Notes: generated by a model from the letters alone, not told the origin. A stretch of 64,000 nt of DNA from Eutreptiella sp. 'Long Island Sound 2002' (GCA_964036045.1 OZ038382.1:100008357-100072356); one strand, 5' to 3'. Shown: positions 52,694-64,000, counted from the stretch's first letter. Made by a program: numbers and translations.

Positions 52694-53359
52694 AATGACG
52701 TTATTTGCATCGCCATGGTCGTCGCTCTTCCGGAAAAGCTAATGCTTAGTACTTGTCAACAGATTGGCAGGCTGGACGTGTGTGTGATGGGGCCTAACAT
52801 TTTTGGCCATGAGACTATGCATTGTTGTGTCGCTGACTTGCAGGCTTTTGACACTGACCTGTATATCAAGGGACCTGCCCTCCACGTTGACTCGAGATGG
52901 CTGCCAACTGGTACTTCCATCGACACGGCAATTGAGAGGGGGAGGCGAAAATAAGGAATCAACTGGGGTACCGATGGCATCTGCGTTGCATGCAAAACCA
53001 AGTAGTGCCGTCATGGAATCGTTGCGCAACCTGACCTCCCTTTGAGAGTTGGCAAACGACGCCGGTTGCTCGAGGAACGGCATCAAATCATGGCACCGAT
53101 TCAGCTGACTGACAGCATACTTAGAGATGTGGTCAAAATGTAGCTGTCTTCTAACTAGTGCCTACACATCAAAACTGTCAACAGGGGCTGGGTGCTGGAA
53201 CACTGAACCCGCAAGACCATACTATGTTGGCTGCCCTCGAGAGTGATGACCTCCCATTTGGTTTGGTCTGTCGGCAACACCATATCTTTGAAGCTGACAC
53301 GTGGTGTGATGTTAAGCATTTTCTTGTGCTGGTGGCACGTTGCACAGAGTTCCAAAGCC
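52694..53359 (-). pseudogene. Gene remnant exon B, copy 2
   Basis: Paralog of 42191-42890 (KKMLNITPRVSFKDMVLP, GFACNADAIGTPVDSLF, TTMHSLMAKNVRPHHTH). The acceptor TTTCAG lies just before it at 53360. The frame is interrupted by stops and shifts between about 53155 and 53086, so this copy is dead. Confidence 0.5.
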
Positions 53360-53411
53360 CTGAAATCAACGAAAGTAGCCACCGGCTAGCCCAAAGGCTC
53401 CGTAGTTGCAG

Positions 53412-55167
53412 CCACCGACCAGCCCAAAACGGGATGACCCCACGGAGAACGATGGGGTCGGACCCCAGGAGACGGCAGAACGCGACCGCTGCCGAAGACC
53501 AGACACACGGCGCGTCTAGGTACTGGCCGCCGTGTCCGCGGCGGTAAATGATACATGTGACAGAGATCTGATACACTACGACACGGACGAGGAGCTGGTC
53601 ACAGAGAGATTTGGGATATGACCGCTGCGGACCACCAGGGTCTGTATTCGCCGGCACAGCACGGGTTCAGGGGGACACCGAGGACCCTGAGCAGTCAACC
53701 TCTGGGGCACACGCAGGGGAACCCGCTGGCAACGCCCACCCCCCACCACCCGCAACCATGGATGAAGACACGCACAGCATTGCCACCGCAGACCCAGGCG
53801 CTGACACCCAGGCACCGCCCGCGGCCTTTTCAGGACCGGCAGACACAGCGGAGAAGGCACCCTGCCCGCAGGCCACCCACCTGCCAGAGGCTAAGACACG
53901 GGGCAGCATGCACAACCGACATTCCCCCTGCCGTACTGCACGAGGAACGGGCCAAGGGAGCCGCTGGCGGCGCGCACGTGCCGCAACCCGCGGCTGCGGA
54001 AGAAGGTGTACTCCCCGGTACGGCCACCAGCCCGGCGCGAGTGGGAACACACGACAATCGACCCCCCAGAGCTCCAGAGACAGAAGACATCCTGTGGTCC
54101 ATTTATAACAAACTCGCACCGACAGCGTACCAGGGACCGCAAACGGACGAGCACCTTCACCCGATGAGTCCTTCGCCGCGTCCATGGCGTCCTGCCGGCA
54201 GGTGGCTCCACCACGGGGCCGTGTACCATATCGGCGCTGCGGCACATGGCGCACAACATGGAGCCCACTAGCCCTGCACGGAATCCTGCCTTCGCGTCCC
54301 ACCAGGTGCATCTTCGCCGCAACTATGCTGCCGTGGGATCAGTGGTAGCAAGCCACGCAACCACGACGGGGGAAGGTCATGCCCGGAGGACAGTCAGAGG
54401 ACTTGACCAGCAAAGTCCGACACGAACAGGACGCACCGACCCATGAGATCTGGGCACCAGCAGCTGCTGGAACCGTCAGTGGACCGGTGGAGTGGGTACC
54501 CCCACAAATGGCCCGACCATGGGGACAGGAGAGCCTGGACCGTGCACAATCCAAAGGGCACGCCAAGGCTTCACCGCGGAGGCGGACTGTGCAGCGGCCC
54601 TTGACCTGGACCTGTGGATCCCCCGGATCTCTGACGTGGAGCAACTCACTATCGAGGTCTGGACCCGGTGGGTCCTCATGGACGTACACCACACCAGGAA
54701 CGGCACCCGCACCATGGCAGACGTCATACTTAACCACCGTGCAAGGCGACACTCCCCGCCCCCCACCATGGAATGCCCCAGCCAGTGGCGGTATGTGGTC
54801 ACCCAAATTGGGGTCTGTGCCGGACATGACCTAAACAGATTGCATTGGCGGTGGCACCACAGAGTGGCCCTGATCCAACACAACATCCGGACAATCCAGA
54901 CCCCACTCCCCCGAGAGCCAGCATCCCCAGACAGAGCTACGGGGAACCAGCTTGAACAGTCCCCGACTAACCAGGGGCCCCCGAGGCAGGTGACACGCAC
55001 CAGCCACTCACAGAGCCCGCACAGACGACCCACTGGAGTGGCAGACCCATGCGATCAACATCGGAGCCCACTCCGGCTGTTCGCTCACCCTTGGCCGGAC
55101 CACGGCGATCAACGCGCCCCGTTGGTGCAACCGGGCAAAACTCCCATCGGTCACCGCCACCGCTGCA
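53412..55167 (+). mobile_element. Element Z, 5' part, duplicated copy
   Basis: The same 5' end as at 55383, after TAGTTGCAG. It was cut off by the tandem duplication. It contains the plus frame with DLWIPRISDVEQLT seen in the other Z copies. Confidence 0.55.
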
Positions 55168-55330
55168 GGAACACTGAACCCGCAAAACCATACTACGTTG
55201 GCTGCCCTCGAGAGTGATGACCTCCCATTTGGTTTGGTCTGTCGGCAACACCATATCTTTGAAGTTGACACGTGGTGTGATGTTAAGCATTTTCTTGTGC
55301 TGGTGGCACGTTGCACAGAGTTTCAAAGCC
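55168..55330 (-). pseudogene. Gene remnant exon B, fragment copy 3
   Basis: A 163-bp piece of exon B (KKMLNITPRVNFKDMVLP) with the acceptor GGTTCAG at 55331-55337, created by the tandem duplication. Confidence 0.5.
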
Positions 55331-58300
55331 CTGAACCCAGCGAAAGTAGCCACCGGCTAGCCCAAAGGCTCTGTAGTTGCAGCCACCGACCAGCCCAAAA
55401 CGGGATGACCCCACGGAGAACGATGGGGTCGGACCCCAGGAGACGGCAGAACGCGACCGCTGCTGAAGACCAGACACACGGCGCGTCTAGCTACTGGCCG
55501 CCGTGTCCGTGGCGGTAAATGATACATGTGACAGAGATCTGATACACTACGACACGGACGAGGGGCTGGTCACAGAAGGATTTGGGATATGACCGCTGCG
55601 GACCACCGGGGTCTGTATTCGCCGGCACAGCACGGGTTCAGGGGGACACCGAGGACCCTGAGCAGTCAACCTCTGGGGCACACGCAGGGGAACCCGCTGG
55701 CAACGCCCATCCCCCACCACCCGCAACCATGGATGAAGACACGCACAGCATTGCCACCGCAGACCCAGGCGCTGACACCCAGGCACCGCCCGCGGCCTCC
55801 TCAGGACCGGCAGACACAGCGGAGAAGGCACCCTGCCCGCAGGCCACCCACCTGCCAGAGGCTAAGACACGGGGCAGCATGCACAACCGACAGTCCCCCG
55901 GCCGTACTGCACGAGGAACGGGCCAAGGGAGCCGCTGCCGGCGCGCAGGTGCCGCAACCTGCGGCTGCGGAAGAAGGTGTACTCCCCGGTACGGCCACGA
56001 GCCCGGCGCGAGTGGGAACACACGACAATCGACCCCCCAGAGCTCCAGAGACAGAAGACATCCTGTGGTCCATCTATAAAAAACTCGCACCGACAGCGTA
56101 CCAGGGACCGCAAACGGACGAGCACCTTCACCCGATGAGTCCTTCGCCGCGTCCATGGCGTCCTGCCGGCAGGTGGCTCCACCACGGGGCCGTGTACCAT
56201 ATCGGCGCTGCGGCACATGGCGCACAACAGGGAGCCCACGAGCCCTGCACGGAATCCTGCCTTCACGTCCCACCAGGTGCATCTTCGCCGCAACTATGCC
56301 GCCGTGGGATCAGTGGCAGCAAGCCACGCAACCACGACGGGGGAAGGTCATGCCCGGAGGACAGTCAGAGGACTTGACCAGCAAAGTCCCACACGAACAG
56401 GACACACCGACCCATGAGATCTGGGCACCAGCAGCTGCCGGAACCGTCAGTGGACCGGTGGAGTGGGTACCCCCACAAATGGCCCGACCATGGGGACAGC
56501 AGAGCCTGGAATGTGCACAATCCAAAGGGCACGCCAAGGCCCCACCGTGGAGGCGGACTGTGCAGCGGCCCTTGACCTGGACCTGTGGATCCCCCGGATC
56601 TCTGACGTGGAGCAACTCACTATCCAGGTCTGGACCCGGTGGGTCCTCATGGACGTACACCACATCAGGAACGGCACCCGCACCATGGCAGACGTCATAC
56701 TTAACCGACGTGTAAGGCGACACTCCCGCCCCCCACCATGGAATGCCCCAGCCTGTGGCGGTATGTGGTCACCCACATTGGGGTCTGTGCCGGACATGAC
56801 CTAAACAGATTGCATTGGCGGTGGCACCACAGAGTGGCCCTGATCCAACACAACATCCGGACAATCCGGACCCCACTCCCCCGAGAGCCACCATCCCCAG
56901 ACAGAGCTACGGGGAACCAGCCTGAACAGTCCCCGACTAACCAGGGGCCCCCGAGGCAGGTGACACGCACCAGCCACTCACAGACCCATGCGATCAACAT
57001 CGGAGCCCACTCCGGCTGTTCGCTCAACCTTGGCCGGACCACGGCGATCAACGCGCCCCGTTGGTGCAACCGGGCAAAACTCCCATCGGACACCGCCACC
57101 GCTGCAGGGGACCAGGAGTTTGGCAGGCGCCTGACACCAGAGCCGCACGCCGCCCTCAGCGGCGCAATGCTTGACCTTCCAAGCTGACGACGACAACAGC
57201 CCAAAAGAGCCAGGCGGGAGACACCGCCAGCAAATGTCAGCCGCGGCCGCGCCCCGGGGACGGATGAAAAGGCCCCGATTGGACCGCACGCCAATCCCCA
57301 CCATACTCCCACCGACCAAACAGGCACCTTTCGCAGCCCTCCGCGCACACGGCGGTACAGCAGGAGCCACGGCGTCCAACTCTTCCACCGCTTCATCCCA
57401 CGCGAGGACGAAGACACCGCACAAAGGCCAGACGAACCACTCTGGACCCACGCACGGCAACACCAATATCAGCGCCGTCGGTGCACTCCCCACCTAACAG
57501 CCCCGCAGCGCCGGCTGGAAACTCCGCACGCGCAACCACACACACCACAGAGAGGACCTCCCCATCTGAGAGGCACTGATCCGACACAACATCTGGACAA
57601 TCCGGACCCCACTTCCCTGACGGCCACCCACCCAAAACTGAGCTACGGGGCACCAGCGCCAACAGTCCTCGACTAACCAGGGGCCCCTGAGGCAGGTGGC
57701 ACGCACCAGCCACTCACAGAGCCCGTACAGACGACGCACTGGAGTGGCAAACCCCATGCCATTGACAACAGAGCCCACTCCGGCCGGCGATCAAAGCAGC
57801 CCGGTTAGAGCGACCGGACAACACTCCCATCGGACACTTCAGCCGCCGCAGGGGGCCAGGGATTCGGCGGGCGCCCGACACCAGAGCCGCACGCCGCCCT
57901 CAGCGGCGCTACGGTTGACCTTCCAAGCTGACGACAACAACAGCCCAAAAGAGCCAGACGGGAGACACCGCAAGCAAATATCACCCGCGGCCAAGCCCAA
58001 GCAAAGGACGCAAAGGCCCCGAACGGACCACACGCCAATCTTCACATTACTCCCAGCCACCGAACGAGCACGCCTTGCAGCCCTCGGCGCAGGTCCCGGC
58101 TGGCGAGCCCGAACCTGCACACACCGCACCTCCCAGCCGGGCTACGGTGCACGCACAGTCCGCGGTATCCGGGTTCCACCCACACAATTACCCCCGTGTC
58201 GCGATGTCCACCACCGAACCGGCAATGACGGAAAGCCAGAATTCGGGGATGTTCGGAACTACCCCGCCCCCTGCCTCGCGCCCCAGCCTGGCGCCCTCGC

Positions 58301-58926
58301 GGCCCGGGCCCAACGCGGGAAACATGCACACAGAGCCTGACGACGACGCGTCAGGGGACAGTCCCCTGCCCGGCACCCTAGTGGCGGAGAACGGAGAAAT
58401 CATGCTCCTCCCACTCCCAAGACCGCCACACGTGGGGGACCACCGCCACGTTGAGGAACTGTGTGCGGCTGCTCCAGTTGCTCCTCACCCGAGGACAACG
58501 TCCCCCGGATGACCTGATCGATGTTGGGATCTGATGTTTCAACTACCACCAGCCAGACCGGGGGTGGATATGGGTCCCGCACCTCATCTGGGCGCACACG
58601 CTCGTTGCCCCGCCAATCGATCCCCGTTATGCACCTAACCTGGGAGGCCAGAGGCCAGCCACACCGTAATGGAGCGCCGACGCCCTCAACATCTCACCGC
58701 ACGGGGGCCTTGCGTACTGAGAAAGCAGGAAGGCCATGGAGGGGGGGCTAAACCTCCGGACGGTGAAGGAGCCCTACACGCGAGCCCCAGGGCCGGGGGC
58801 ACACGCGGAGCCTCCGCCGCAAGACGGCCCCAGCACCATCGATACCACTACCAGGTGAGGATCACGCCACAACCACTGGAAAACAACTGAGACTTCGAAG
58901 CCGCTGACTCCCTGCTCCCCAGGGAG

Positions 58927-59367
58927 GTGGACCTACCGGATGGCTGCACTCCCTTAATCACGGGCCAGCCCCAAGACCTCCTAACACCCATCGTGTCTGG
59001 CGCGGCGGGCACATGGCACCCGGGACACGCCCTCTACTGCCTGTGGCGAAGGGCCCAACGCAGGTGGCCGCATGCCAGGGATTCTTCAGCAGCATGGAGG
59101 TTCGACCTGGATTGCCGGCAACAGACGGAAGCTCTCCCATCCCACAAATGGACGGTCCGGCGGCTCATCAGGGACGACTTGTGCCCTGTCTTCGCTATTC
59201 AGCGGATTCGAGCGTTGCAGGCAGGACAAGTGTCACCTGCCATCCACACGGAGGAGGAAGCACGAGCAGCACATACAACCGTCGTGAGCGACATCTTTGC
59301 CGCCCTCCGCACAGCCCTCACCAGACATCCGGGTAAGCCCGACCCCTTGACTTTCTCAATGCCCTGA
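58927..59367 (+). CDS. Hypothetical frame inside element Z
   Basis: A 146-residue frame with coherent composition (HPGHALYCLWRRAQRRWP, TVRRLIRDDLCPVFAIQRIR). It has no second copy in the window for comparison, no clear start and no recognised domain. It may be part of a degraded element protein; equally it may be a chance frame in GC-rich DNA. Confidence 0.15.
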   Translation: MDLPDGCTPLITGQPQDLLTPIVSGAAGTWHPGHALYCLWRRAQRRWPHARDSSAAWRFDLDCRQQTEALPSHKWTVRRLIRDDLCPVFAIQRIRALQAGQVSPAIHTEEEARAAHTTVVSDIFAALRTALTRHPGKPDPLTFSMP

Positions 59368-61566
59368 CAGGCAACATGCCAAGACTCAGACCCCCAAGGA
59401 CACGCGGATCACCGAGACCGCTGCCATACTGCACCGGCCACAACGCGACCGCGGGGTCCTACAGACATGTCCACCACCCCGCCCAAGCGCCCGAATAGTC
59501 CAGCGGTGGGGCACCATTAAGACCACTTCCACACAACCACACACACTACGCGCCAGAACCTCGGATATTCAGCTACGGTGCGTACCCGTGAGATGCCAGT
59601 TATGGCCAAACCCCCATGATGTATACTGAGCGGTCCGGAGGGGGCCCAAGACACATCCAGCGCAACCAACAAGTAAGCTGATCAGACAATCTGCAGCCCG
59701 GGGGCGCGAAAAAAGTTCTGTAGGACTGCGCGCGCCACACTGTGCGCCCTGGACCCGCCAAACCTGCCGCACCATGGCCAGGAAACGGGGGGAACAAGAG
59801 GAGGCACAGTTCTCGGCGCAGTCTCCATCACTGTGCCCTTCAGGTGGGGCACCCTCCTTGCGAGGCCCAAATGTCAACGCAACGGCGAGGCGCAGCCCAC
59901 AACAGCAAAATGCTCCCAGGCGCGAGGACGTCAGGCCCATCGGGCGAGTACACCCGGAACAACGCCAGGACGGACCAGCGCATTGCGCCGCGAGGCGTGC
60001 ACACCCCCACAGCCCGGCCGCTAGGCCCCCCCTTGTCTGGGTGAGGCCGGGCGCAGCGCTTAGAAAGGGGGTGCCAGGAGACCGACGAACCCCGCACCCA
60101 TATGCCCGCCGGCCCCGCCTGCGGCGCAAAGGAGAAGTACATCGGACGTCCGTCCGCAGAAGTAGCCTTCAGGAACGTTATCCACTCCGACAATGTAAAG
60201 AGGGCCAGGTAGGCCACAGGTATGGGGGCCGCAGGCCCGACAGGGCCGCGGACCAGAGCAATACCAGCCCAACTTAACCTAAGGCCCTAAGGCCCCCAGA
60301 AGCCGATACCAGCCGGCCACAACTGAACGGTACACTTGCACGGACATCAGGGGGGCACTAAGCAACTTGGAGTAGCAACTCCTCAGGCTGGGAGGAGCAC
60401 GCTGGGGAACATAAGACACGACACACGCCAGCTCCCCTGGGCAAGGGAGACACCGACCGTTGGTGGCAACGTGAGGACAAGAAATCGACAATGCCAGCAG
60501 AAAACAGGTGCGGCAAGATATGGAGTTGTGCATGCCGAGAGGGCATGAGGACTAGGGCAGGCTAATCAGTACTTCCTTGGCAGGGCCAACCGCAGCGGGC
60601 AGCAGCCCGGTTACCTATAAGACCGCCACGTGCGACAGAACAGCGATCTCCACATCAGGGGCCAGCCAACGCGGCTGTATGGACACCCACCAGCTGCGAT
60701 GTGGCAGGCCCATCGACAAACGCGCCACCGCCGGGCGACCACCACACAACCATCTGCCAACTGCACCACCACAACAACCCGACCGCTCAGGAGCCACACA
60801 CATCCGAACTACGGGAACCAAAACGAGTGCGCTGACGCCGGCAGCGGCAGGACAGGCCCAACGACAGACCAGCCGACCATATGCCGACCGGCACCGCCAG
60901 GCACGGACCACACTGCGAGGGAACCCACACCCCGACCGCAAACACACCACACGCCATCCGGCCAATACCGAACTGGCTGGACATGCCAGGTTCAAGACAT
61001 GAACGGCGTCATCAGGACTGGCGTTACCACGGTGCGCCACGCCCGCCCACGACAACACGCAAAAACACAACAACACACCACACCTCTACCATTATACAAC
61101 CGACCAACCGACGACAACAACCTACTATGAACCCCTGGCCCCCCGGGAGAGCGCACGCTCGACCGAGTCAGGAGGCGTGGGTACGCGTCACGGCATGCGA
61201 GTCCTGTAGCAGGTGCTTCTTCAAGTCTTCTCACCCCTACTAAGAACCGAACCAGTTGGGGGGGCCTGCAGGACAAGGCGTCTGGCCCGTCCCCTGGCCC
61301 CTCGTCCCGAACTCCGGAGATTGATGAGGTGATGCAATGGGACCAACGCCCATTTATCATCCGCCCAAAGAAGAGGGATGTGAGACCCCGGTCAAAGATG
61401 GGTTACCCATCTGGGGAGAACCCGATGGAGGGTATTGCTCGCCGCGACCGAGCGCCTCTCCCACATAGGGGAGCCGCTTTGTGGGGGCACATGAACTGAG
61501 GCCGTGGGTGGATGAGCCAAAGCCCCAATTTAGGACCCCCAAGCGGGTCAACCCCGGTCCCGACAT
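59368..61566. other. 3' GC-rich part of element Z
   Basis: Overlapping frames on both strands up to about 190 residues, none with recognisable motifs. Treated as non-coding or decayed. Confidence 0.4.
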
Positions 61567-61599
61567 GACCTACCTACCTACCTCAATAGTTGCAGTTAC

Positions 61600-61827
61600 A
61601 TGTAGCATGCCTGCCAGAACAACAATTTTCGCACATGCACAGAGTGCCAGGCACGATGAAAGGGAGAAAGGGGGACCAAAATGCATCAAATGAGTAGTCG
61701 CCCTGGATTCAGGAACAATGAAGGCAGCTATCCGTACTATCAACCGGTTAGAGACTTGCTTTTGTTGCGTTAAGGGGAGATGAATTATCACAGTGCCGAA
61801 GTGAGGAAACGAGCCTAGAATCAACAA
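61600..61827 (-). pseudogene. Possible exon C of the minus-strand gene remnant
   Basis: Open minus frame ending CAKIVVLAGMLH at a donor CAT-GTAACT (61599 downward). With element Z removed, the donor is followed 56 nt later by the acceptor TTTCAG of exon B, giving a short complete intron. The protein is not recognised. Confidence 0.4.
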
Positions 61828-62044
61828 GAGGTAGCAGCGGACGCTACAAAAGACCCCGGTCTTTCAGGGCTTCGACACCAGGAAAACACAATCATGTGTG
61901 TAATCGACGATGCAAAGAATATTGTCAAAGAAATTCGCCGTCGGAACTGAGAGCAATAGGCCGATTCTTCCTTGACGCGTGGCGACATTTTTTTTTTCCG
62001 ACCGCAAGCAACTCATCTCAACAACGGGCTTGGAAGTATTTTGC
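61828..62044. other. Intergenic or intronic stretch
   Basis: About 200 bp with no gene visible, leading into the minisatellite. Confidence 0.3.
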
Positions 62045-62335
62045 GTGCAGCGTGCACAGTGTGTGCGTGCAGCGTGCAGAGTGCGTGCATGCGGAGTGCA
62101 GAGTGCGTGCTTGCAGTGTGCACTATGCGTGCTTGCAGCGTGCACAATGCCTGCGTCCACTGTTCTCAGTGGGTGCGTCCGTGCAGCGTGCACAGTGCAC
62201 GCGAGAGTGCAGCGTGCACCATGCGTGCGTGCAGTGTGCACCATGCGTGCGTGCAGCGTGCGCCATGCGTGTGTGCACCGTGCACCATGCGTGCGTGTAG
62301 TGTACACAATGGCTGCGTGCAGTGTGCACCAGGCG
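62045..62335. repeat. 22-bp minisatellite, locus 3
   Basis: Units of CATGCGTGCGTGCAGYGTGCAC type; CCATGCGTG recurs at 62241, 62263 and 62285, giving a 22-bp period exactly. Interrupted at about 62336 by a GC-rich block. Confidence 0.9.
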
Positions 62336-63770
62336 CACCAGAACGCGCCTGGGAGGCTGGCCCGCCCGACCCGGCCAAGAAATGCACGCACACGCACACA
62401 CCCGCAGGACCTGGGAGTAACGTCCTCCGCCCTGAATAGGGGCGGTGTAGGCGTCCACACAAAACAACCCCTGTGCACCTGCAGAGTCCCCCGTTGAAAG
62501 CGGGCGGTACAGGAAACGGGACGCGTCAGTGACCGGGTCCACACACGCAAACCACCGCAGCGCACGCAGCCCAAGACCGACGCCGGAGGGACCCGCCAGG
62601 GATAACCCCATCGCGGAGCCCAGCGCTGCTGCCTTGGCGGGGGCCAGCAGCAGGCACCAAGAGCCCGGTTCTCGGCCGGCCTCCACGTGCTTCGCGCAGC
62701 GACCCAGTAGAACTGGGGGAGACAGCCCCCGGGATGGGGAAAGGAACCCCGGCGTCGGGAAAGTGGACCGGAGCACCGAGCGCAACGAGACCGGACCGGA
62801 CAATGGCCACCGGGTGACTCAAACCCGGACAGCGCGCACCACAAGCAACGAACCACAGCTCGGGAACAGGTGCAAGGCAACACCGAACCCACACACCACA
62901 AAGCCCAGCGAGGAGTGGCGGGGTACAAGCAGGGCGCGCACACAAACACACACACATGCCAACACCCGGGCGAGGAGTGGCAGGGGGCAGCAGAAACCCG
63001 AGCTGAAAGCACACACACGAACTCGCCCTCCTGAGCCAGGAGTTGCAGGGTACAAGCGGAGCGCGCACACAAACAAACACACACCCCAACACCCCAGTCA
63101 AGAGTGGCGGGGCGCAGCCGAAACCCGAGCCCAAGAACAAGCACCAACGCCGCACAACCGAGCCAGGAGTGGCGGTGTACAAGCGGAGCGCACACACAAG
63201 CACACACACACACCCCAATACCCCAGCCAGGAGTGGTGGGGGGCAGCTGAAACCCGAGCCCAAGCACACACACCCACACCACAGAACCCAGCCAAGATTG
63301 GCGGGGTACAAGCAGAGCGGGCACACGAACACGCACGCCCCAACGCCCCAGCCAGGAGTGGGCGCAGACGAAACCCAAGCCGAGGCACACACACCAACAC
63401 CGCACACCCCAGCCAGGAGTGGCGGGGTGCAGGGGAAGCAGGCACACGAACACGCACGACCCAACACCCAAGCCAGGAGTGGCGGGTTGCAGCCGAGACC
63501 CGAGCCGAAGCACAAACACCAACACCGCACACCCAAGCCAAGAGTGGCGGCGTACAAGCGGAGCGCGCACACAAACACACACACCCTAACACCCCGGCCC
63601 TGCCGGTGTTGCCCGGGGCCGCTTCGTTGAGGGCCATCAGTCAGGTCTAGTGGGATGTAAGCAGCCTCCCCTCTCCAAGCGCGGAACCTCTTCCTGTCCG
63701 TCACAGGGGCGACAGGGGGGAACCATGGGGCGCCTTTCCACGACCGAGTGCACCTACCTACCTACCTACC
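62336..63770 (+). mobile_element. GC-rich retroposon-like block with CCTA tail inside the minisatellite
   Basis: Minisatellite sequence lies on both sides (ends near 62335, resumes at 63772). The block ends in five tandem CCTA units. Its second half (about 62870-63600) has a tandem repeat of about 110 bp around CCAGCCAGGAGTGGCGGGG with CACACACAAACACAC spacers. The minus frame 61864-63582 across it is repeat-derived. No recognised gene. Confidence 0.5.
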
Positions 63771-63771
63771 T

Positions 63772-63815
63772 GCGTGCATCGTGCACAGTGCTTGCGTGCA
63801 GTGTGCAGAATGCGT
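63772..63815. repeat. 22-bp minisatellite, resumed
   Basis: GCGTGCATCGTGCACAGTGC and one to two further units after the CCTA tail. Confidence 0.8.
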
Positions 63816-63857
63816 GCGAGGTCGACGTGCATAGATGCCCCAAACTGACAGACCCAG

Positions 63858-63900
63858 GACTCTCTCTCCCTCTCTCCCTCTCTGTCTCTCTCTCTCTGCC
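63858..63900. repeat. CT-rich microsatellite
   Basis: Runs of CTCTCTCCCTCTCT type directly before the terminal dyad. Confidence 0.85.
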
Positions 63901-63923
63901 CGCCGAAAGCCTTCGATGCTTAT

Positions 63924-63967
63924 GCGTCAATTCCTATGGGGGTCTAGACCCCCGAAATAATTGACGC
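63924..63967. repeat. 44-bp dyad at the window end, partly repeated 52 bp later
   Basis: Outer arms GCGTCAATT and AATTGACGC enclose the perfect palindrome GGGGGTCTAGACCCCC (63938-63953), all on one centre. TATGCGTCAATTCCTAT recurs at 63973 and runs to the window end with GAGGTCTAGA, so a longer repeat may begin here. Confidence 0.8.
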
Positions 63968-64000
63968 CAGCCTATGCGTCAATTCCTATTGAGGTCTAGA

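Larger units (their letters stand above)
53197..57106. repeat. Tandem duplication of a ~1.95-kb unit
   Basis: 53197-55167 and 55168-57106 are near-identical direct copies, each starting GGAACACTGAACCC and ending GCTGCA. Each holds a piece of exon B followed by the 5' part of element Z. The copies differ by point changes and a roughly 30-bp deletion near 56985. Confidence 0.85.
55383..61586 (+). mobile_element. Retroposon-like element Z, apparently full length
   Basis: TAGTTGCAG occurs at 55374-55382 and 61587-61595. The 6.2 kb between begin CCACCGACCAGCCC and end in tandem ACCT units (61567-61583). Parts: X (55383-56827), Y (56828-57543), Y' (57544-58505), then a unique GC-rich stretch. It fits a retroposon with a target duplication and simple tail, inserted in a 56-nt intron. 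No RT domain was recognised in any frame, so it would be non-autonomous or of an unfamiliar kind. Confidence 0.5.

Noticed and set aside
61864-63582. Minus-strand 572-residue frame
   Set aside because: It runs through the minisatellite and a ~110-bp tandem repeat; the protein repeats with the DNA, so it is not evidence of a gene.

Overview
The window looks like a repeat-dominated eukaryotic nuclear genome. It has three chromodomain-bearing Ty3/gypsy LTR retrotransposons, a higher-order satellite, intron-interrupted gene remnants and several retroposon-like insertions. I see no bacterial operon, rRNA, complete tRNA or intact single-copy host gene. The host cannot be named from the sequence; an alga or other protist is my guess, not a demonstration.

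Layout. 1-2189: 65-bp tandem repeats, then GC-rich non-coding sequence. 2190-5051 and 38295-40904: two arms of one satellite with a ~1.4-kb higher-order period. Between the arms lie three retroelements. E2 (minus strand, 5052-26848) has gag, PR, a Dam-methyltransferase-like domain, RT, RNase H, IN and a chromodomain. E1 (plus strand, 9298-20272) is inserted inside the E2 integrase; its two 533-bp LTRs and 5-bp target duplication AGGGT are visible. E3 (minus strand, 26846-38294) has the same domain order, but both of its outer LTR ends are truncated. All three carry reading-frame lesions and are probably dead copies. All three share a primer-binding site beginning TGGTAGCAGAG.

40905-64000 is a mosaic. 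A minus-strand multi-exon gene remnant of unknown product occurs as two diverged paralogous segments (about 40905-46468 and 49020-61827). Its introns hold a 22-bp minisatellite and several insertions. These include a 2.4-kb terminal-inverted-repeat element with a 5-bp target duplication, for which the paralogous segment supplies the empty site. They also include GC-rich retroposon-like elements with target-site duplications and short tandem 3' tails (TTACC, CAAACCT, ACCT). One of these sits inside a 56-nt intron and was caught in a 1.95-kb tandem duplication. The window ends in CT-rich microsatellite and a strong 44-bp dyad repeated in part 52 bp later.

Most noteworthy: (1) a Dam-like domain between protease and reverse transcriptase in three different chromovirus families; (2) gag separated from pol by a single in-frame UAG followed by GGG in E1 and E2; (3) gag frames in E1 and E3 that begin inside the LTR and run through the primer-binding site in the same phase; (4) the 2.4-kb TIR element with its internal long palindrome.
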